NCBI RefSeq assembly: GCF_023016065.1
Contig: NZ_JALKAQ010000001.1
Span: 1 to 64,000 of the forward strand
Length of the DNA stretch: 64,000 nt
DNA from: Marinobacter sp. S0848L
GTDB lineage: Bacteria > Pseudomonadota > Gammaproteobacteria > Pseudomonadales > Oleiphilaceae
Direction of reading: 5' to 3'
Positions 37,332-46,130 of this stretch are shown here, one piece after another; positions within the stretch are counted from its first letter, which is position 1; each line of letters opens with the position of its first letter. The notes under the pieces were generated by a model. The model did not search any database and was not told where the DNA came from. It saw nothing but the letters and a program-made list of their open reading frames with translations. The translations under genes were made by a program, and so were the position numbers.

Positions 37332-39281
37332 ATGCTAAAAAAACTACTCATCGCAAACCGTGGCGAAATCGCCTGCAGAGTTATTCAAACCGCCAAAGCG
37401 CTCGGATACCGGACCGTCGCCGTCTACTCCGAAGCCGACGCCAACGCCCTGCACGTAGAACAAGCCGACGAAGCCGTCTGCATTGGCCCGGCACAAGTCT
37501 CCGCGTCTTACCTGAACGCAGAAGCAATCCTCGATGCCGCCAAGAAAACCGGCGCCGACTGCATCCACCCCGGCTACGGCTTCCTGTCCGAAAACGCAGG
37601 CTTTGCCAAAGCCATCAAACAAGCCGGCCTGACCTTCGTAGGCCCACCGGAAAACGCCATCGAACTGATGGGCAGCAAGCGCCGCTCCAAAATCGCCATG
37701 CAAGAAGCCGGCGTCCCCGTCGTCCCGGGCTTTGAAGGTAACAACGCCAGCGATGAAGAACTCATCGCAGCCGCCAAAGACATCGGCGTACCCCTCATGC
37801 TCAAAGCCTCTGCCGGCGGCGGTGGCCGCGGTATGCGACTGGTCGAAGACCAAAACCAACTGGCCGACAGCATCAAACGCGCGCGCTCCGAAGCCAAACA
37901 AGCCTTCGGCGACGACGAAATGATCATCGAAAAAGCCGTGATCGAACCTCGCCACGTCGAAATCCAGGTCTTCGCGGACCACCACGGTAACGCCGTCTAC
38001 CTCGGAGAACGCGACTGCTCCGTGCAGCGCCGGCACCAAAAAGTCGTCGAAGAAGCGCCCTCGCCTTTCGTCACCCCGGAACTCCGCCAAGCCATGGGCG
38101 AAGCCGCGGTGAAAGCAGCCTTGGCCTGCGGCTACGAAGGCGCCGGCACGGTCGAATTCCTCGTCGATAAAGACCGTAACTTCTATTTCCTGGAAATGAA
38201 CACCCGTCTGCAGGTAGAGCACCCGGTTACCGAACTGATCACCGGCCAAGACCTTGTCGCCTGGCAGCTGATGGTCGCCGAAGGCCAGACTCTGCCGCTG
38301 GCACAGGAAGAGATCCAGCTAAACGGCCATGCCATCGAAGTGCGGCTGTACGCGGAAGATCCCGCAACCGACTTCACGCCGCAAACCGGCACCCTGCACC
38401 AGTTCTCGCCAGCCAAAGGTGAAGGCCTGCGTTTCGATACCGGCGTACGTTCCGGTGATGTGGTCAGCCCTCACTACGACCCCATGCTGGCAAAAGTGAT
38501 CGCCTGGGGCCAAAACCGCGACGAAGCGCGTCGCAGGTTGATTCGTGCACTGGAAGACACCACCGTATTCGGTGTCACCACTAACCGCCACTTCCTGAGC
38601 CGCATCATCGCCGATGAAACCTTTGGTGCCGGAGAAGCCACAACCGCCTTCCTCCAGCAGTCGTTCAAAGACGACCCGTCACTCGCGCCACAAGCGCTCA
38701 GCATTCGCGAACTGGCGCTCAGCGCCTGCGCACTCAGCCTTGGCACTTCCGGCCAAAATGGCTGGAGCAACGCCCCTGCAACCGTGATGCCCATGAGCCT
38801 TGAAGTACAGGACGAAACCGTCGAACTGCTCGTTCGTCGATCCGGTCAAAAGCTCATTGTCTCCCACGAAGAGGCGCAATATGAGCTGCAACTCCAAAGC
38901 CACCAGCCGGGGCTGCTGTGCATTATCGACAATGGCGTTCGTCACCGGTGCCAATATCACCAGACCGGTGATTCCCTATATTTACAAGCTTTCGGACGCT
39001 CGTGGGCTATTGTTGACCGCACACATCAACCAGCAGCAGGTGCCCAAGGAGCCGGCAGTGGCCGCATACAAGCCGCGATGGACGGTGCCATCATCGACGT
39101 ACTCGTCAATGAAGGTGAAACCGTTACCCAAGGCCAGACTCTGGTGGTGCTGGAAGCAATGAAAATGGAGCACCCCGTCAAAGCAGACCGGGACGGTGTC
39201 GTGGCTGGCCTGCACACCAATACCGGGGATCAGGTAAAGCGCAGCCAACTGTTGGTTGAACTGGCGCCCGAAGACGCTTAA
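37332..39281 (+). CDS. atuF: Geranyl-CoA carboxylase alpha subunit (biotin carboxylase/BCCP)
   Basis: A 649-residue protein. The N-terminal biotin carboxylase (about 1-450) has the ATP-grasp loop KASAGGGGRGMR, ERDCSVQRRHQK and EMNTRLQVEHPVTE. The C-terminal biotinyl domain has EAMKM with biotin on Lys611. With AtuC it forms the geranyl-CoA carboxylase. The start MLKKLLIANRGEIACRVI is typical, with AGGTAGG before it. In Pseudomonas atuG follows; here the next gene is atuH, 59 bp on. Confidence 0.9.
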   Translation: MLKKLLIANRGEIACRVIQTAKALGYRTVAVYSEADANALHVEQADEAVCIGPAQVSASYLNAEAILDAAKKTGADCIHPGYGFLSENAGFAKAIKQAGLTFVGPPENAIELMGSKRRSKIAMQEAGVPVVPGFEGNNASDEELIAAAKDIGVPLMLKASAGGGGRGMRLVEDQNQLADSIKRARSEAKQAFGDDEMIIEKAVIEPRHVEIQVFADHHGNAVYLGERDCSVQRRHQKVVEEAPSPFVTPELRQAMGEAAVKAALACGYEGAGTVEFLVDKDRNFYFLEMNTRLQVEHPVTELITGQDLVAWQLMVAEGQTLPLAQEEIQLNGHAIEVRLYAEDPATDFTPQTGTLHQFSPAKGEGLRFDTGVRSGDVVSPHYDPMLAKVIAWGQNRDEARRRLIRALEDTTVFGVTTNRHFLSRIIADETFGAGEATTAFLQQSFKDDPSLAPQALSIRELALSACALSLGTSGQNGWSNAPATVMPMSLEVQDETVELLVRRSGQKLIVSHEEAQYELQLQSHQPGLLCIIDNGVRHRCQYHQTGDSLYLQAFGRSWAIVDRTHQPAAGAQGAGSGRIQAAMDGAIIDVLVNEGETVTQGQTLVVLEAMKMEHPVKADRDGVVAGLHTNTGDQVKRSQLLVELAPEDA

Positions 39282-39340
39282 CACACAACATAATTCGTGA
39301 GCACAACGTAGGCTCTCGTGACGAAGGGAATGGAATAATA

Positions 39341-41170
39341 ATGAGTCAAGACATAATCTCCACCCGCGACATGATGCGCAGCATCCCCCCGGTGCTCGGC
39401 CGTTTTCCTTCAATTGCACGAGGGCTTTACTATTACCTCGCCAAAGACAATGAAAAAGACCTGAACCTGAACAAACTGATTGCCCGGAACGCTCGGAAAT
39501 ATCCGAACCGGCCAGCAATCCTCTGTGACGATCTGACGGTGACCTGGCAAGAGTTTGATGCCTGGAGCAATCGCATTGCGCACTACCTTAAAAATCAGGG
39601 GCTGGTAAAAGGCGATGCCATTGCCGTGCTGCTGGAAAACCGCCCGGAACTGCTGGCGGTCGTGGCGGGTGCAGCAAAAATCGGCGTTGCCTGCGCCATG
39701 CTGAACACGTCCCAGAAAGGCAAGGTGCTGACGCACAGCATTAACCTGATTGAACCGAAAATGTTCGTGGTCGGTGAAGAGCTACTCGAGCAAGCTGAAG
39801 GGGTTCGCTCTGACATCAAACTCGATCACGCCAACCCGATGCTGTATCTGGCAGACACCAACACCCAGAACATCTTCGGCGACGCGCCCGAGGGTTACAC
39901 CAACCTAGCTCTTGAAGTCAGCAAGTTTCCATCCACCCTGCCCGAACTCAACCAGCCCGTATTGATGGGCGACACTGCGGTATACCTGTACACCTCTGGC
40001 ACCACCGGGCTACCGAAAGCTGCGCCGGGTTCACACCGTAAGTTCGTGCGCGCCTACGGTGGCTTCGGCATGTTGTCGCTGAACATGAAACCGGAAGACG
40101 TACTCTACTGCACACTCCCGCTTTACCACGGCACCGCGTTGCTGGTTTGCTGGGGTTCCGTGCTGGCCGGCGGTTCCGCCATCGCACTGCGCAGAAAATT
40201 CTCTGCCCGCGCCTTCTGGGACGACGTGCGCAAGTACAATGCCACCACCTTCGGCTATGTTGGCGAACTTTGCCGTTACCTGCTGAATCAGCCCGCAAGC
40301 ACGCAAGACCGAAATCACCCGCTCACCAAGATGATCGGCAATGGTTTGCGCCCATCCATCTGGAAAGAATTCAAAGAGCGCTTCGGCATTGGAACCGTAG
40401 CCGAGCTTTATGCCTCTTCCGAAGGCAATATTGGCTTCTCGAACTTCTTCAACATGGACAACACCGTAGGGTTTTCGACCGCCCCTTACCGGTTGGTCAA
40501 ATTCCACGACGGTACCCGCGACCCCATCCGCAATGAGAAAGGGAAGTTCGAGGAAGTCGAAAAAGGCGAGCCCGGCCTCCTGCTAGGTGAGATCACCAAG
40601 AAGTGGGCATTTGAGGGTTACACGCAAAAAGAAGCGACCGAAAAGTCGATCCTGCGGGATGGTTTCAAGAAAGGTGATTCCTGGTTCAACACCGGCGATG
40701 TTCTTCGGGAAATCGGCTTCCGACACCTGCAGTTTGTGGATCGTATGGGCGACACCTTCCGCTGGAAAGGCGAAAACGTGTCCACCAACGAAGTTGAAAA
40801 CATCATCGACGGCTCCGGCATGGTCGAAGAGGCCATCGTGTACGGCGTGGAAATTCCCCACACCAACGGCAAAGCAGGCATGGTGACGTTGGTTCCCCAA
40901 AAAGCCGGTGATCACTTTAATCCCGACAAGCTGCTGGCTTACCTGCAAGAAAACCTGCCGGCTTACGCGGTTCCGGTATTCATTCGGGTCACTCAAGCCA
41001 TCGAGAAAACCGGTACCTTCAAATACCGCAAGGTGGATATTCAGAAACTGGGTTATTCACTGGACCGCCCGGATGACGAGGTTTACGTTTGGCTTCCGAA
41101 AGCGTCTGGCTATACCAAGGTCACTCCAGAGCTGATTGCAGATATTGAGGCGGGTGACGTTCGATTCTGA
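39341..41170 (+). CDS. atuH: Acyl-CoA synthetase AtuH (FATP/FadD6 type)
   Basis: A 609-residue adenylate-forming ligase of the very-long-chain acyl-CoA synthetase branch. The P-loop signature YTSGTTGLPKAA, LYASSEGNIGF, WFNTGDVL and RFRWKGENVS-like (DTFRWKGENVSTNE) motifs are all present, so it should be active. It would activate citronellate or geranate to the CoA ester that feeds AtuD. It is the last gene of the operon and is followed 48 bp later by repeat E. Confidence 0.87.
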   Translation: MSQDIISTRDMMRSIPPVLGRFPSIARGLYYYLAKDNEKDLNLNKLIARNARKYPNRPAILCDDLTVTWQEFDAWSNRIAHYLKNQGLVKGDAIAVLLENRPELLAVVAGAAKIGVACAMLNTSQKGKVLTHSINLIEPKMFVVGEELLEQAEGVRSDIKLDHANPMLYLADTNTQNIFGDAPEGYTNLALEVSKFPSTLPELNQPVLMGDTAVYLYTSGTTGLPKAAPGSHRKFVRAYGGFGMLSLNMKPEDVLYCTLPLYHGTALLVCWGSVLAGGSAIALRRKFSARAFWDDVRKYNATTFGYVGELCRYLLNQPASTQDRNHPLTKMIGNGLRPSIWKEFKERFGIGTVAELYASSEGNIGFSNFFNMDNTVGFSTAPYRLVKFHDGTRDPIRNEKGKFEEVEKGEPGLLLGEITKKWAFEGYTQKEATEKSILRDGFKKGDSWFNTGDVLREIGFRHLQFVDRMGDTFRWKGENVSTNEVENIIDGSGMVEEAIVYGVEIPHTNGKAGMVTLVPQKAGDHFNPDKLLAYLQENLPAYAVPVFIRVTQAIEKTGTFKYRKVDIQKLGYSLDRPDDEVYVWLPKASGYTKVTPELIADIEAGDVRF

Positions 41171-41218
41171 TTGGTGGTGGGGTCGTTCTTCGGCCCCAGC
41201 CTGTTGGTTTTGGGGGTG

Positions 41219-41326
41219 GCTGGGTTGGCTTGGGCTTCCAAAAAACCGCTACGAGCACATCCATGTGCGCTTCTTTCGGGCCATCCTTGGCCCTCAACAT
41301 TTTTTGGAAGCCCAAGCCAACCCAGC
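41219..41326 (-). repeat. Palindromic repeat element, copy E
   Basis: The longest perfect arms of the family: 27 bp (41219-41245 with 41300-41326), ending in A6/T6 toward the core. On the minus strand the hairpin loops are AAGGAT and ATGGAT. It lies downstream of atuH in a 386 bp region that also contains copy F in the opposite orientation and nothing else recognisable. Confidence 0.92.
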
Positions 41327-41415
41327 TCTTCTAACTCCGCACAAGGTCTAAACCAAACAACTAACTCCGGCGTTCGCTGTACCTTTGCGAACACCACTCC
41401 GCATATGGTTGCGCG

Positions 41416-41513
41416 AGTGGGTGGTCCCTCCCAAAAATCTCGGAGGCCATGGATGGCCGGAGCGAAGCGCACATGGATGTGCTCGTAGCGTTTTTTGGGA
41501 GGGACCACCCACT
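41416..41513 (+). repeat. Palindromic repeat element, copy F
   Basis: A perfect 22-bp inverted repeat (41416-41437 with 41492-41513). The core is nearly identical to copy D, with both loops ATGGAT, but the arms are unrelated to those of D except for the A/T run. It lies 43 bp beyond the stop of the minus-strand oxidoreductase gene, in mirror orientation to copy E. Confidence 0.92.
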
Positions 41514-41556
41514 TGTGCATAACACCGAACTTAGCGGCTAGGTGCCCAAACCCAAA

Positions 41557-42537
41557 TCAGGCACCGACGTTAAGCACAATCTTTCCGGTAGCCCGCCGCC
41601 CCGACAACGCCCCCAATGCCTCAGCGTACTGTTCAAACTCGAACACTTCGCTGACTTTAGGATCGATTTTGCCTTCGGCGTAGAGCTTAAGAAGCTCCAT
41701 CATGTTCTGAGCGCTGACCTCTGGCTCACGTTGGGTAAAGCTGCCCCAGAACACGCCGACGATCGAACAGCCCTTCAGCAACGCCAGATTCGCTGGAACC
41801 TTCGGAATATCACCCGCCGCGAAACCGATGATCAAATGACGACCGTTCCAGGCCATCGAACGCAAGGCCTGCTCGGTGAAATCACCACCAACTGGGTCGT
41901 AAACAACATCGACACCTTTACCCTTGGTCAGTTTTTTAACCGCATCCTTTACCGACTCTTCGGAATAGTTGATCAGCTCATCTGCGCCCGCGTTTTTGGC
42001 TACAGCCAGCTTCTCAGCCGTGCTGGCAGCGGCAATCACTTTCGCGCCCATTGCCTTGCCTAGCTCAATTGCTGCCAGCCCTACACCACCGCTCGCACCC
42101 AGCACCAACAACGTTTCACCCGGCTGAATATTGGCGCGCTGCTTTAGAGCGTAGTAAGAGGTGCCGTAAACCATCATGAAGCCTGCCGCCTTTTCGTACG
42201 GCATGCCTTCAGGCAAAGGTAACAAGTTGGATTCCGGTGCCACGACCTCTTCGGCAAAAGCGCCCCAGCCGGTCAACGCAGCTACCCGATCACCCGCTTT
42301 AAAACGAGTTACTTTGTCGCCAACTTCGATAACTTCACCGGCAAGCTCGCCACCGGGTGAAAACGGCATCGGCGGTTGCAGTTGATACTTACCTTCAATA
42401 ATCAACGTATCCGGGAAGTTCAATCCCGCAGCCTTAACCCGAACCTTCACGCCTCGCCCCTTAACCTCCGGGCTGGGTACGTCTTCGATTACCAGGTTTT
42501 CAGCGGAGCCGTATTCTTTGCACAGTATTGCTTTCAT
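41557..42537 (-). CDS. Zinc-independent MDR quinone oxidoreductase-like protein
   Basis: A 326-residue medium-chain dehydrogenase/reductase of the NADPH:quinone oxidoreductase group. The GroES-like N domain has AGLNFPDTLIIEG. The Rossmann domain has GASGGVGLAAIELGKAMGA. Zinc-binding residues of alcohol dehydrogenases are missing. The substrate is unknown. It is convergent with atuH, so not part of that operon, though a role with enals from terpene oxidation is conceivable. Repeat F follows it. Confidence 0.87.
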   Translation of the reverse strand: MKAILCKEYGSAENLVIEDVPSPEVKGRGVKVRVKAAGLNFPDTLIIEGKYQLQPPMPFSPGGELAGEVIEVGDKVTRFKAGDRVAALTGWGAFAEEVVAPESNLLPLPEGMPYEKAAGFMMVYGTSYYALKQRANIQPGETLLVLGASGGVGLAAIELGKAMGAKVIAAASTAEKLAVAKNAGADELINYSEESVKDAVKKLTKGKGVDVVYDPVGGDFTEQALRSMAWNGRHLIIGFAAGDIPKVPANLALLKGCSIVGVFWGSFTQREPEVSAQNMMELLKLYAEGKIDPKVSEVFEFEQYAEALGALSGRRATGKIVLNVGA

Positions 42538-42773
42538 GATCTCTCCAAGGCCGTAAGAGGCTTATTATTGATGAAACTCAAGCTAAACAGAGTTGCCCCA
42601 TGAAGCAAATCAAGTTCGCTTATCCGAGCCAATAAACCTAGCTAATATAGCTCGGCCCTGTATTAGGTGCCGAATGTCGTCAATCTGGATGAATTTTGAC
42701 GCTATTTCGGCTATTCTTCGCGCAGCTCGTTCCGAACTTTTCCAACCCTGACCGTTTCAGCCCAGAGCTCACC

Positions 42774-43391
42774 ATGTTCGACATTATCTACGCGCTTGAA
42801 ATGATTGGCATCGTGGCGTTTGCCATTTCCGGGATGATCGTTGCGCGCTCGAAAAACATGGACCCTGTCGGGGTGTTTGCCATCGGTTTCATCACCGCGC
42901 TTGGCGGCGGTACGCTGCGGGATTTGATGATGGATAACCATCCGTTGTATTGGATCAAGCATCAGGAACAGCCCATTTTGATTTTGGGCATGGCCGTTAT
43001 TTTCAGTTACTGGAGTCGCGCCCACAGCCTGAAAGAATCTCGAATCGTTTTCCCGGACGCCATCGGGCTGGGCATTTTCTCTATTCTTGGTGCTCAATTG
43101 GCATTGGATTTGGGGCATTCGTGGTTTATCGCCTCTATGCTCGGGGTGATGACCGGCACTTTCGGGGGCGCTCTGCGCGATACGTTGTGTAACGAAGTGC
43201 CTTATATATTCCGAAAAGACCAGATTTACGCCTCCATCTCATTCGCAGGCTGCTGGCTGTATTTCGTTTGCCAATGGCTGCTCGAAAGCGAAACCACGGC
43301 GTTGACCATTGGTTTGCTGTTTATTGTTTTGGTGAGAATGCTCGCCGTGCGCTTTGATATTCGCCTGCAACGTGATCAGGCTCATAACTGA
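42774..43391 (+). CDS. TRIC-type cation channel family protein
   Basis: A 205-residue membrane protein with about seven helices in two homologous halves. Each half has a glycine-rich signature: GFITALGGGTLRDLMM and GVMTGTFGGALRDTLC. This is the UPF0126/YadS family, whose bacterial members form trimeric cation channels. The start at 42774 (MFDIIYALEMIG) fits the family; the open frame extends 78 bp upstream to another ATG without support. Confidence 0.85.
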   Translation: MFDIIYALEMIGIVAFAISGMIVARSKNMDPVGVFAIGFITALGGGTLRDLMMDNHPLYWIKHQEQPILILGMAVIFSYWSRAHSLKESRIVFPDAIGLGIFSILGAQLALDLGHSWFIASMLGVMTGTFGGALRDTLCNEVPYIFRKDQIYASISFAGCWLYFVCQWLLESETTALTIGLLFIVLVRMLAVRFDIRLQRDQAHN

Positions 43392-43412
43392 GCACGAAAC
43401 CATCACTTGGCG

Positions 43413-43448
43413 CCGGGCTTTCTAGCCGGTAACATTGCTTTTTTTTCA
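43413..43448 (+). terminator. Possible terminator upstream of the purine permease
   Basis: An imperfect short hairpin (CCGGGCT/AGCCGG with a bulge) is followed after 8 bp by eight T. It lies 22 bp after the TRIC-type gene stop. The spacing between stem and T run is poor. Confidence 0.35.
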
Positions 43449-43526
43449 CACTAATCGCTTTTTTCCGCATTTAATCAGATTTTTCACACCCTCAACCCCA
43501 GGCACCCCGAGAGGCAGACCGACGTC

Positions 43527-44825
43527 ATGCTTGAACGACTGTTCCAACTAAAAGCCCACGGCACCAATGTTCGTAAAGAAGTCATCGCAGGAATCACCAC
43601 CTTCCTGACCATGGCTTACATCATTGTGGTCAACCCCAGCATGCTGTCAGCAACCGGCATGGACTTCGGCGCCGTGTTCGTTGCAACGTGTCTGGCGGCC
43701 GTCATTGGCACTCTGATCATGGGCTTGTGGGCCAATTATCCCATCGCCCTGGCCCCTGGCATGGGCTTGAACGCTTTTTTTGCCTTCACCGTTGTAGGCA
43801 GCATGGGTTACAGCTGGCAAGTCGCGCTGGGCGCGGTGTTCATTTCCGGCTTCCTGTTCTTCATGTTGAGCATTTTCAAGGTTCGGGAATGGATCATTAA
43901 CAGCATCCCACTGTCCTTGCGCTTTGGCATCTCCGCCGGTATCGGCTTCTTCCTGGCGCTGATTGCCCTGAAGAATGCCGGCATCGTGGTGGACCACCCG
44001 GCCACGCTGGTCAGCCTCGGCGATGTTACTGCGGCAGAAAGCCTGCTGTTCTTTGGTGGTTTTATTCTGATTTGCGCACTGGCTTACCGTCAGGTTACAG
44101 GTGCTGTGATGATCGGCATCATCGCCGTCACGGCCGTTGCCATGATGCTTGGCATGGTTGAGTACAACGGTTTCATGTCTGCTCCCCCCAGCCTCGCGCC
44201 TACCTTTATGCAACTGGATCTGGCGGGTGCCCTGAACATTGGCATGATCAGCGTTATTTTTGCTTTCCTGTTTGTAGACCTGTTCGATACCTCGGGCACA
44301 CTAGTCGGTGCCGCTCAGCGCGGCGGCCTATTGGACAAAGACGGCAAGCTTCCTCGCCTTGGCCGTGCCCTGATGTCTGATTCTGTTGCCACCATGTCTG
44401 GCGCAGCTTTGGGTACCTCAACCACCACCAGTTACGTGGAGTCCACCGCCGGTATCGCTGCGGGTGGCCGCACCGGTTTGACCGCCGTTGTGGTAGCGGG
44501 CCTGTTCCTGGCTTGCCTGCTGTTTGCGCCAATCGCGAGCATCATTCCTGCCTATGCAACCGCTCCGGCCCTGGTTTACGTTGCCTGTCTGATGGCCAGC
44601 GGCCTGAAACTGATCGACTGGGATGACATCACAGATACCGCGCCGGCCATCGTGACCGCGTTGATGATGCCCCTGACCTTCTCCATTGCTCACGGCATTG
44701 CACTGGGTTTCATCACCTACGTGACGGTTAAGGCTCTGGCTGGCAAGTGGTCGGATCTGAACTGGAGCGTGGCCGTTATTGCGATCGTTTTCGTACTGAA
44801 ATTTATTTTCCTGGATGTGGCGTAA
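43527..44825 (+). CDS. NCS2-family purine permease (AzgA type)
   Basis: A 432-residue inner-membrane transporter of the adenine/guanine/hypoxanthine branch. It has the early GITTFLTMAYIIVVNP, GLNAFFAF and the FLFVDLFDTSGTLVG motif, and GTSTTTSYVESTAGIAAGGRTG, all typical. Proton-driven uptake of a purine base is expected. It is followed 23 bp later by apt, a purine salvage operon. I see no purine riboswitch in its 135 bp leader. Confidence 0.9.
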   Translation: MLERLFQLKAHGTNVRKEVIAGITTFLTMAYIIVVNPSMLSATGMDFGAVFVATCLAAVIGTLIMGLWANYPIALAPGMGLNAFFAFTVVGSMGYSWQVALGAVFISGFLFFMLSIFKVREWIINSIPLSLRFGISAGIGFFLALIALKNAGIVVDHPATLVSLGDVTAAESLLFFGGFILICALAYRQVTGAVMIGIIAVTAVAMMLGMVEYNGFMSAPPSLAPTFMQLDLAGALNIGMISVIFAFLFVDLFDTSGTLVGAAQRGGLLDKDGKLPRLGRALMSDSVATMSGAALGTSTTTSYVESTAGIAAGGRTGLTAVVVAGLFLACLLFAPIASIIPAYATAPALVYVACLMASGLKLIDWDDITDTAPAIVTALMMPLTFSIAHGIALGFITYVTVKALAGKWSDLNWSVAVIAIVFVLKFIFLDVA

Positions 44826-44848
44826 GCCGCATCCAGAACAGGTGAGTT

Positions 44849-45391
44849 ATGGATTATTTTTCCCAGAGCATTAAACAGGCCATCCGCACCGTTCCAAACT
44901 GGCCGAAAGAAGGCGTGTCGTTCCGTGACATCACCACGGTTCTGCAAGACAAAACCGCCTTCCGTAAGCTGATCGATGCCTTCGTACATCGCTACCACGG
45001 CCAGCACATTGATGCCGTCGCTGCGGTAGACGCTCGCGGCTTCATCATCGGTTCTGCGCTGGCTTATGAGCTGAACGCGTCGCTCGTGCTGGTGCGCAAG
45101 AAAGGCAAACTGCCGTTCGATACCCTGGTCGAAGACTACGAACTGGAATACGGCACCGCGTCTGTAGAACTGCACAAAGATGCCTTTCACGCCGGCGACA
45201 AAGTCGTGTTGGTTGACGACCTGATCGCCACCGGCGGCACCATGCTGGCTGCTAGCCGGCTGATCCGCCGCATTGGCGCGGAGATTGTGGAAGTCGCTGC
45301 GATGATCGACCTGCCGGATCTCGGCGGTTCCGCTAAGCTGCAGAAAGAAGGCTTACCGGTTTATACTGTGTGTTCGTTCGACGGAGAATAA
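44849..45391 (+). CDS. apt: Adenine phosphoribosyltransferase
   Basis: Converts adenine and PRPP to AMP. The 180-residue chain has the PRPP loop [14 protein letters not shown], the [14 protein letters not shown] block and RKKGKLP. The N-terminal [15 protein letters not shown] region is typical. It forms an operon with the purine permease. Confidence 0.96.
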   Translation: MDYFSQSIKQAIRTVPNWPKEGVSFRDITTVLQDKTAFRKLIDAFVHRYHGQHIDAVAAVDARGFIIGSALAYELNASLVLVRKKGKLPFDTLVEDYELEYGTASVELHKDAFHAGDKVVLVDDLIATGGTMLAASRLIRRIGAEIVEVAAMIDLPDLGGSAKLQKEGLPVYTVCSFDGE

Positions 45392-45411
45392 CTCACAGTC
45401 AGGAGGCGACC

Positions 45412-46074
45412 ATGCCCGATTATCAACACCTCTGGAAAGACGGCACACCGGTCCATCTACCCTTAGGTAAGATCGTGTGCGTTGGTCGTAACTACGCCGA
45501 ACACGCCCGGGAACTGAACAATCCGGTACCCAGCGAGCCGCTGCTGTTCATCAAACCGTCCACCGCAGCGACTCACATCACCCGGCCAATTGAACTGCCT
45601 CGCGATCAAGGTCAGGTGCATTTCGAAACCGAACTGGCCGTTCTTATCGGCCGACCGCTGACCAACGCCTCCGCCAGCGAAGCCGAACTGTCGATCCTCG
45701 GATACGGTCTGGCGCTAGATCTGACCCTTCGCGACCTGCAAACAAAACTCAAAGAGAAAGGCCATCCGTGGGAACGCGCCAAAGCCTTCGACGGCGCCTG
45801 CCCGCTGTCGCCTTTTGTGCCAGCCGACAAACTGCCCAGAGACAACATTCACTTCACGCTGGATGTTAATGGTCACAGGCAACAGACCGGCGACACCCGT
45901 GATATGCTCAACACCATAGTGCCGCTCATTGCCCATATGAGCAGCCAATTCTCTTTGCTCCCGGGGGACGTGGTTTTGACCGGCACCCCCAAAGGCGTTG
46001 GTCCTCTGGAATCCGGACAAACCTTGTCATTAGAGCTGGAGGATGTACTGTTTGTGGAAACCAAAGTGCTCTGA
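45412..46074 (+). CDS. Fumarylacetoacetate hydrolase family protein
   Basis: A 220-residue FAH-fold metal-dependent hydrolase or decarboxylase of the YcgM (fumarylpyruvate/acylpyruvate hydrolase) group. It has VGRNYAEHARELNN, metal ligands in HFETELAVLIG (E-x-E), ALDLTLRDLQ, FDGACPLSPF and LTGTPKGVGPL. The start at 45412 has a full AGGAGG site. It is 20 bp after apt and may be co-transcribed with it. The physiological substrate is not evident. Confidence 0.87.
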   Translation: MPDYQHLWKDGTPVHLPLGKIVCVGRNYAEHARELNNPVPSEPLLFIKPSTAATHITRPIELPRDQGQVHFETELAVLIGRPLTNASASEAELSILGYGLALDLTLRDLQTKLKEKGHPWERAKAFDGACPLSPFVPADKLPRDNIHFTLDVNGHRQQTGDTRDMLNTIVPLIAHMSSQFSLLPGDVVLTGTPKGVGPLESGQTLSLELEDVLFVETKVL

Positions 46075-46130
46075 CCCAAAACTCTGAGGGCTTTGGTACA
46101 ACTTCTGCGCTAGGGAACTCGCACATCACT

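Noticed and set aside
37344..38249. Minus-strand frame of 301 codons opposite atuF
   Set aside because: Antisense shadow of the biotin carboxylase domain.
41121..41351. Short open frames through the repeats, giving peptides with EHIHVRF-like or MDVLV-like strings
   Set aside because: They are translations of the repeat core in different frames, recurring wherever a copy lies. No ribosome site or family supports them.
43392..43526. Purine riboswitch in front of the purine permease
   Set aside because: The 135-bp leader lacks the three-helix junction and conserved loops of purine riboswitches.
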